From positions 20,500,777-20,564,776 of the forward strand of contig JANJXV010000020.1 in assembly GCA_024803745.1 (NCBI GenBank): DNA of 64,000 nucleotides. Direction: 5' to 3'. Positions 57,540 through 64,000 of the stretch are shown here, piece by piece (the stretch's first letter is position 1; each line of letters begins with the position of its first letter). Below the pieces are notes generated by a model. That model was not told the origin of the DNA. It did no database searches and saw only the letters and a list, made by a program, of their open reading frames with translations. The translations under genes were made by a program, and so were the position numbers. This DNA is from Megascapheus bottae (taxonomy: Eukaryota > Chordata > Mammalia > Rodentia > Geomyidae).

Positions 57540-57995
57540 TGCACAATTAATAAATGGGTAAATGACTTAGGGAAAGACTTAGAAGAAGAAGTAAAAACGG
57601 CAAGTAAACACATGAAGAAGTGTTCAAAATCTCTGGCAGTAAAAGAAATGCAAACCAAAACAACACAGCACAGATTCTCCTCACCCTAGTTAGAATGATC
57701 AGCATCAAGAAAAACAACAATAGCAAATACCCAAGTGGATGTAGCCAAAGGGAATTTCATTACACTTTTGGTGGGCAAATACGTTTGTTCATCCACTCTG
57801 GAAAGGAGAATGGCATTTCTCCAAAAAACTATACATAGAGCCTCCCTATGATGCAGCACTTCCACTCTGGGGAATTTATCCAAAAGAGCACCAAGAAGGC
57901 CTCATTAAAGTAGCAAGCATAATCATGTTCAATTGTCTCAGTGACATAGCCAAGATATAGAATCACCCCAGCTTCCCCTTAATGCATGGATCAAG

Positions 57996-58055
<60 letters not shown>

Positions 58056-58545
58056 GAATTCCACTCATTCATCAGGAAAATGATATTGTACCATTTGTAA
58101 AAAAATGAAAAGGCTTGCAATAATGTATATTAAGCAAAGTAATCCAGACCCATAGAAGCATGAGTTGCATGGTTTCCTTCATTTGTGGTAGCTAGAATGT
58201 GCCTATAAATTTACAAGTAAGCACACTGTGTGGTAAACAGGGGGTTGTAAATGAATTAACTGAAGTGTCATAGACTCTATGAAGAATACAAACATTCTAA
58301 TTATTTTAAAAGATTAAGTCAAAGCCCAACAAAAAAAGTACCAGGAAATAGGTTCTTGTAAGAGGGGAAGGTAGGAAGAAGAGAGGATAAAAGGGTAAAG
58401 GGAAAAGGGTAAGAATGCAACCAAGAATTTATTGTCTAGACCACAGAACTGAGAATTATAAAGGAAAGAGTAGGTAAAGGAGAGGATGAAGATGTTGAAG
58501 TGGTGGCACAGATTGAGCTACATTGTACACATAAACTGCTTCATT
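57540..58545 (+). mobile_element. Old L1, ORF2 C-terminus to 3'UTR, with internal (CA)n
   Basis: 'aaacacatgaagaagtgttc' and 'gaaatgcaaaccaaaacaac' give the 'KHMKKCS...EMQTKTT' segment, then 'cctccctatgatgcagcact' gives the 'PYDPAI'-equivalent. A (CA)n run of about 27 units (57998-58052) sits where other L1s have TATATACACA. 3'UTR to 'ataaactgcttcatt'. Old and frameshifted. Confidence 0.85.
57998..58052. repeat. (CA)n microsatellite inside L1
   Basis: Uninterrupted CA dinucleotides, about 27 units. The 60-aa minus frame with alternating V and C is its artefact. Confidence 0.95.
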
Positions 58546-58790
58546 AATAAGCCTGGTGCAGTGGCTCACACCTGTAATTCTAGCTACTCAGGAGGCTGAG
58601 ATCTGAGGGTCATGGTTCAAAGCCTGCCCAGGCAATAAAGGCCATGAGACTCTTATCTCCAATTAACCACCAGAAAACTGGAAGTGTCGCTGTGGCTCAA
58701 GGGGTAGAGTGGTAGCCTTGAGCTGATGAGGCCAGGGACAGTGCCCAGGCTCAGAGTGCAAGTCCCACAGCAGACAAGGAAAATAAAAGC
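58546..58790 (+). mobile_element. 7SL-head/Geo dimeric SINE
   Basis: Near-consensus: head 'gcctggtgcagtggctcac', linker 'ttatctccaattaacc', Geo monomer 'gctgtggctcaaggggtag', short A-rich tail. Abuts the L1 3' end, so it probably inserted in or at the L1 tail. Confidence 0.92.
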
Positions 58791-59179
58791 ATGGTATTCT
58801 AATAAGAATGTAGCCTGTCCCATATCCCTCCTGTCTTCTGTTTGTCTGTCTTTCTGTCTGTCTGATTTATCTCTTTCTTACTTTCTCACTCTTTTTAAAG
58901 AATTATCTTTCAATATAGGCATCCTCTTTTTAACATTGCCACAATGCATTGTTTGTATTCCTCTGAATAGTGGCATGACTTTGGATTTAAATACATTTCT
59001 CTTCTAACGTTTTTCATTTGTCCCCCTTATCAAATAATACAGATTTCTTATCTGATTTCTTATCTAGGCTATAACATTATTCCACCACCTCCATTCTACT
59101 TTTGAACAACATCAGACTGTGCAGGAGAGTTCACATTGTAGATTCTATTATTTTAATTGAAAATGTTGTCATTTGTATT
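58791..59179. other. Unassigned sequence with (TCTG)n
   Basis: Short TCTG/TGTC run at 58838-58864. No gene. Confidence 0.4.
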
Positions 59180-59420
59180 TATCTTTAATATATTGGCCAA
59201 TTATGCCAACTAACTAATGTGTTTGTTACAATGAGGGAGAGATAAAGGGTTAATATGTTTCCGCACAAGGCTCTGCTGTACAGTAGCATTTGTTAGGTTA
59301 GCTGCTTTCATTGAAATGCAGAGACGGTTGCTAAGTTCCTACAGTAAAGCATCTGATTCAACAAGAGGCTATCCCAGAGAAAGTTCATTCCCCAAGGTAC
59401 CTTAAGGCAAACCTGGAGAA
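59180..59420. promoter_or_regulatory. Candidate conserved noncoding element
   Basis: Repeat-free. CCAAT-like 'attggccaatta', 'gagataaagg' (GATA), retained CpGs ('tccgcaca', 'gacggttg'). Inference only. Confidence 0.25.
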
Positions 59421-59924
59421 TACACAAATATTCTCACCAAGATATGGATCACAAAAATATATCTATAAAGAAATTGTGTGTATATAAGTTCACTTGTGTG
59501 CCTTTGTATGTATTCGATGTTACTTCCTCTTACAGGAAAGATTAAGAAATTAATCATGTAAAAGATTTAGAGTTTTAAAGATGATGAGTTTAGAAAGATA
59601 TGAAATTGCTAAAAAGAATCTTTGATTCTATATATGTGAAAATGTCAAAATCCATTTTAAAATCATAAAATAAAAGGGGAGGAGAGGAAAAAAGACTAAT
59701 AGACAAATTTAAGCCAAACACAGTATTTGTGGGTATGCAAAAGCCACTGCAATACTACTTACTTTGACCAATTAATATATCATAACAAAGGTAATATTGC
59801 CACAATATCAGATCAGAGAAGAATGTGAAAGTGGCATCTTTCTATGGAAAACAAGTACAGAACATTCTGTTTGATCTGATAGATTTGGTGAAAAGGCAAT
59901 TCCATTTGGTACAAAATAATTTTT
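59421..59924. other. Unassigned AT-rich sequence
   Basis: Nothing recognisable. Confidence 0.4.
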
Positions 59925-59938
59925 AAAAAGTATTCTTC

Positions 59939-60109
59939 TTGGGCTGGGAGTTTAGCCTAGTGGTAAAGAGATTGCCCAGCATGCACAACTCCCTGGGTTC
60001 CATTTCTCAGTACCACATATAGAGAAAAAGCCAGAAGTGTTGCTGCGGCTCAAGTGATAGAGCACTAGCCTTCAGAAAGTCCAAGGACATTGCCCAGTCC
60101 TTATGGCAA
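59939..60109 (+). mobile_element. IDL-Geo-type SINE
   Basis: ID monomer 'tttagcctagtggtaaagag', Geo monomer 'ttgctgcggctcaagtg', shortened 3' end. Direct repeats 'aaaaagtatWcttc' at 59925-59938 and 60110-60123 (one mismatch). Confidence 0.9.
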
Positions 60110-60479
60110 AAAAAGTATACTTCCTTTTAGCTTCTGCAGGAGGCAATGCTTCAAAAAATAGTTCTAGAAATGACACCCAGACCCTAACTATCATGTTTCA
60201 CTCAGGTAAGCCTATTACATGTTTACTTATATAGTAATTTACATAATATGGTAGATTCATACTAAACATGGGATTAATATTTTTGTTATTACAGTATCAT
60301 AGAATTTCCAAACAAATGGTTTGTATTAATTTTATTGAAAACTAAACTTTGTGTGTGTATGTGTGTTCACACACATGCATGTCAGCATGTGCCTGTGTTA
60401 TCAGCCTTCCAGGACTATTTTGAAAATAGTACTTTAAAAATATTTTTAAGTGAAGAACACAAACTGAATAATGTATTGC

Positions 60480-60625
60480 CCTGGGTAAATCACTTAGGTT
60501 CTCTGCACTTCAATTTTACCTTCTGGAATAAAGGTTGTTGGGAAGTTTAATACATATAAAATACATAACACAGTGCTCAGCATTCTGAAGGCAAGCAATC
60601 CATGTTAACTACCATCATTAAAAAT
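60480..60625 (+). repeat. MIR, decayed
   Basis: 'ctgggtaaatcacttaggtt', 'ggttgttgggaagtttaata' and 'acacagtgctcagcattctg' follow the MIR core and 3' consensus in order. Confidence 0.7.
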
Positions 60626-61959
60626 AATTCTCAACCATGAAGTCCAATGGAATTACTACCAACCATAGCTTAAAAATAACAATTAAGGTAGACTGAAGTT
60701 CCCTGGATTTTAAAATAAAATGAAATGAATAGATTGGAAGTGGTCAGTAAAATTATGTGTTTCATTCACACATTCTAATAGAGGCACTGGAGCAAGATAC
60801 AAAAATACAGGTTTGGGGCTGTAAATCCTGCTCTTCTTGTCTATGCTGGAGGCATGCATGGCAGTATGCCATGCATATGAAGGTGATCTGGCTTATGTGC
60901 TGAACGTGTAGGTAGCTGAGAGTCTCTGATCCATATGTTCTTTGTAATTGTGGGGAAAATGTTAACAGTGAGAAATGGCAAAGGTAGCATAGCCAAGTGA
61001 AACAAATCTTGAAGACAGGATAATGAATGTGATTTCTTTCTTTATTACCTCTAAGAAATATGAATCTATTTTGCAAACTACAAAAAATTGTTGTTGAACT
61101 GTTCATTAAACAACATGGAGATCCTCTCAAGGCTCATGTGGTACCAGACCCTGAGGACTCGCTGTTAGTAAGACAGATGTGGTGGTCTTGGGGCCTTTGA
61201 AAGATAAGTTAATAGTAGCACCATGCTGAATGAAGTAGCTAGACAGACAAATAGAATATACACTCAGAAGCATAATAGAATGGAAAGATCAAAAAGTGCA
61301 ATGAGACTGTAATCAAGGTACATAATACTAGAGTTTATTTACTAATCCATGCTTTCTTTATTTTTACTAAAAGTATATTATACTTTTTTGTCTCATCAGT
61401 AAGATTTGTCTTCTAGGCATCATCTGGTTTCACAGATAACTGACATATGGGTTTCCTGATTTTACAACTTACTTGGCCTTAAGTTAATGTTGATTGCATT
61501 GAGAAACAGGAAGTTTACATAGCATATTTCCAGGGACTTCTGGAAGTATTTCTAGAGAAAACTATACCATGAAGGCTCTGACCTAATTGGTTGGACTACT
61601 GATAAATGAATCATCTATGGGTAGATTCATAATCTGAACTTGACTACTGGGAGGTGATAGAACTTTGGCAAGTGAGGACTGGCTGATGGACTCATTGCTG
61701 GGAGGGGTATCTTTGGGTATCCTTTTCTTGGTAAATTCTATTTCTTCTCTTTGTTTCTTTTCCACCATGAGGTGAACATGTTTGCTCTCCCAATATGATG
61801 AATTGAAACATCTGAAACTATGAACTTGAATTCATCCTCCTTTCATATCATTTTGGCAGATAATTTTGTGGTAGTAGTGATAAAAATAATCAGCAAAGTT
61901 GTTCTACAAGATTAAGTTACCTAGGCTGATTTTCTTTTCTGAAAAGCAATGGAAGTAAC
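60626..61959. other. Unassigned unique sequence
   Basis: Minus-strand frames of 122 aa (60762-61130) and 61 aa (61583-61768) have no domain I recognise. The second has hydrophilic, coding-like composition but no homologue known to me. Confidence 0.35.
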
Positions 61960-62080
61960 AAACATCTACTTCACAACATGGAAGGAAATTGAAATAAAAT
62001 GTTAATGTGAAAAAAAAATTTTTACAGGGTCCCTCTCAGTTAATAGGTACTCAGAAAATTTTGGCCTAATTATTACTTTT
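61960..62080 (+). repeat. MIR 3'-end-like fragment
   Basis: 'taataggtactcagaaaatt' resembles the MIR tail 'agtaggtgctcaataaat'. Short. Confidence 0.4.
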
Positions 62081-62469
62081 GCCCTTTTACAACAGGGAGA
62101 CAAATTTCAATTGCCTAAACCTTTCCTTTTACACTTTTCTGTGATTATATTTTCCCTAGCTACCAAATTGATATTAATTGACTCCAGACTCAGTGAATGG
62201 CAGACACATTTTTAAAAAGGAGGATTTAAAAAATAATCAGTTGGGTGATTATAAATACCTTAGGCTCTACTATAATGACCTTAACAATCAAACCAAAGTG
62301 GGAAGTTTGTCATGTGACTGCTTAACTGAAAATGAATACTTGATCACCTTCCTTTCTACTTCCACACATGGTTCTCTCAGGCAATAATTTACTCAGCAAT
62401 TTCTATCTTTAGCCCTCAAATAAGTATATAGAGATGCCCACTGTGAGTCCATGATTTTTTTCCTCAACT
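62081..62469. other. Unassigned AT-rich sequence
   Basis: Nothing recognisable. Confidence 0.4.
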
Positions 62470-62836
62470 TTGAATACAATAGGGCAAAATTTAAATACAT
62501 AGGGCCATATAGGATGAGGCTAAATGAAAGGACTTCCAGGATATAGAAACAAGAGCCATATAATGTGTGATTGTTGTTCTTAATGTACTATGTTATCTCT
62601 CATCTCTTTTGCTGTCCCTTGGCTATCTCATATTGTTACAGTATCTTACCTTGTTATCTGGTATATTGTATATATGTTTATTTGTGAAGGGGAGAAACCA
62701 AGATGAGGGGGGGTGGAGGGAGGGAAATGGGAACAAAAACATGAGAAAGGTTAGCAGTGTTGGAAAGTAGTGCACCTTCCATCTGGTGAATATAATGTAA
62801 CACTTCTACTAATTACAATAAAAATATACAAAAAAA
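62470..62836 (+). mobile_element. L1 3' end, 5'-truncated
   Basis: 'gaaaggacttccaggatat' begins the same 3'UTR as the 17.7 kb and 29.7 kb L1s; G-rich motif at 62707-62731, 'aatataatgtaacacttct', then tail. Possible short flanking repeat 'caacttt' at 62465 and 62837 (weak). Confidence 0.9.
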
Positions 62837-63333
62837 CAACTTTAAGTATATAAGTTCTAATTTGGGGGTGGGTGGTATTTAATAAATCACCCATGTTTTG
62901 AAAATAAACATTTGGTTCCTACTTACAGAAGTCTGTGTTTCTGTAATTTCCTTTCAAAATACTGGAAGTACATATTAAATATTTCATTTTACTCTCAACC
63001 CAAGCCTAGAGCTATGGAAAAAATATACTGGTGATCAATATTTTATTGACAGTATTGAGATACATTGTTGAGATATATTCCCTCTAATGTGCATTTATTA
63101 TATTTATATTCCCTATAACACATTTATTATTATTTATTATAATATACTTATTCACAAGACAATGGAAATTTAATACTTATCCTAATCTTCAAGACAAAAC
63201 AATAAAAACACCAGATTTCCATGAAAACAGGAATATGATTATTTTCCTGCCAACTTCAACTATTAACTCACGTTTTTGCAGCCTACTTACTGGTTTATAT
63301 CCTTTGAGGTCATAAAACATTCTCTTGTTTTTG
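62837..63333. other. Unassigned AT-rich sequence
   Basis: Nothing recognisable. Confidence 0.4.
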
Positions 63334-63592
63334 TCAGTCGTGGGGCTTGGGCTCTGGTCCTGGGGACTATCCTTGAGCTCTTCATCTCAAGGCTACTGCC
63401 CTACCCCCAGAACTGTGCATTGTCCCTGATCTCTTCAGCTCAAGGCTACCACCCTACCCCTTGAGCCGCAGCACCACTTCCAGTTTTCTAGTGTTTCACA
63501 ATCTTCAGTGCCCAGGCTGGCCTAGAACCACGGTCCTCAGATCTCAGCCTCCTGAGTCGCTAGGATTATAGGTATTAGCCACCTCCTCCAGC
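63334..63592 (-). mobile_element. 7SL-head/Geo SINE, reverse, with internal duplication
   Basis: Head at 63505-63592 ('cctcctgagtcgctaggatt' on plus), linker reduced, and a Geo monomer in which a ~50 bp segment is present twice (about 63360-63411 and 63412-63462), both ending 'ctcaaggctac...cctacccc'. Confidence 0.85.
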
Positions 63593-64000
63593 TTCTTAAG
63601 GTGTTCATGTTTAAGTTGGTGACTATGCATACATCTTATAAAACGAAGCTCAAGAAAATATGTGAAAATAAAGGCATCTGGTAGATGTGACTAGCAAAGA
63701 AAAGATGATATTTATAATAATATATGTTCAAAGTCTTGAAAATAATAAATATGTAATGCCAGGATAACATTGCTTTTCTCATATCTGACCTTTTGATAGG
63801 ATATAGAAGCATCAGCTATTATGATTGTTTAAGGGGCTTTAGTTTAAAATGTTGTTAAAACATTGCAAATATTATATTCAGCACAGAGAAAAATTAAAGA
63901 AACAATGGAAGATACTTCACTAGCTATTGTGGTTCTGATATTAATATTTCTGAATACATACGTATAAAGAAACTGAAACTAGGAAATAAAATCAACTATG
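63593..64000. other. Unassigned AT-rich sequence
   Basis: Nothing recognisable up to the window edge. Confidence 0.4.

Noticed and set aside
61583..61768. Coding-like 61-aa minus-strand frame
   Set aside because: Single short frame with no homologue known to me and no evidence of adjoining exons; not called as a gene.

Overview
The window looks like intergenic or deep intronic DNA from a mammal, most likely a geomyoid rodent (kangaroo rat, pocket mouse or pocket gopher group). The evidence is the repeat content. A dimeric SINE recurs about 16 times: its left half is a tRNA-Ala/ID-like monomer, and its right half is a second tRNA-like monomer ending in a 'GGACTGGCAAAA'-type tail. This matches the published description of IDL-Geo, a SINE restricted to Geomyoidea (recalled from the literature; no database was searched). 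A second dimer, with a 7SL/B1-like left half and the same right monomer, occurs about 15 times. The DNA is AT-rich and CpG-poor. I found no bacterial-type operon, no convincing protein-coding exon, no rRNA and no intact functional tRNA.

Layout. 0-11 kb: scattered SINEs, an L1 3' end with a very G-rich motif at 1.9 kb, and a roughly 550 bp polypurine tract at 7.4-7.96 kb that is the expanded tail of one SINE. 11-19 kb: a GC-richer unassigned block, a truncated L1, a tRNA-Met 5'-half retropseudogene at 12.13 kb, several SINEs, a reverse LTR-like fragment, and the best-preserved L1 (17.67-18.91 kb, 15 bp target-site duplication). 19-24 kb: mostly unique sequence with two segments that may be conserved noncoding elements. 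24-26.5 kb: a SINE split by an L1, another SINE, a B1 monomer, and an 84 bp internal L1 fragment with its own target-site duplication. 27-36 kb: old L1 remains, including a 2.5 kb ORF2/3'UTR relic at 32.7-35.27 kb. 37-47 kb: young SINEs, an MLT1-like LTR, a reverse L1 reverse-transcriptase fragment, a cluster of three same-strand young IDL-Geo copies, and a solo Geo monomer. 47-64 kb: unique AT-rich sequence with old L1 3' ends, MIRs, microsatellites and further SINEs.

The visible biology is retrotransposition. L1 is the only autonomous element seen, and every copy here is 5'-truncated, frameshifted or fragmentary. The SINEs, the tRNA fragment and probably the solo Geo monomer were mobilised in trans by L1, as their target-site duplications show. 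Several microsatellites are expanded SINE tails. The most unusual item is the tailless tRNA-Met half flanked by a 15-17 bp duplication. All family names rest on pattern recognition and should be confirmed with RepeatMasker/Dfam.
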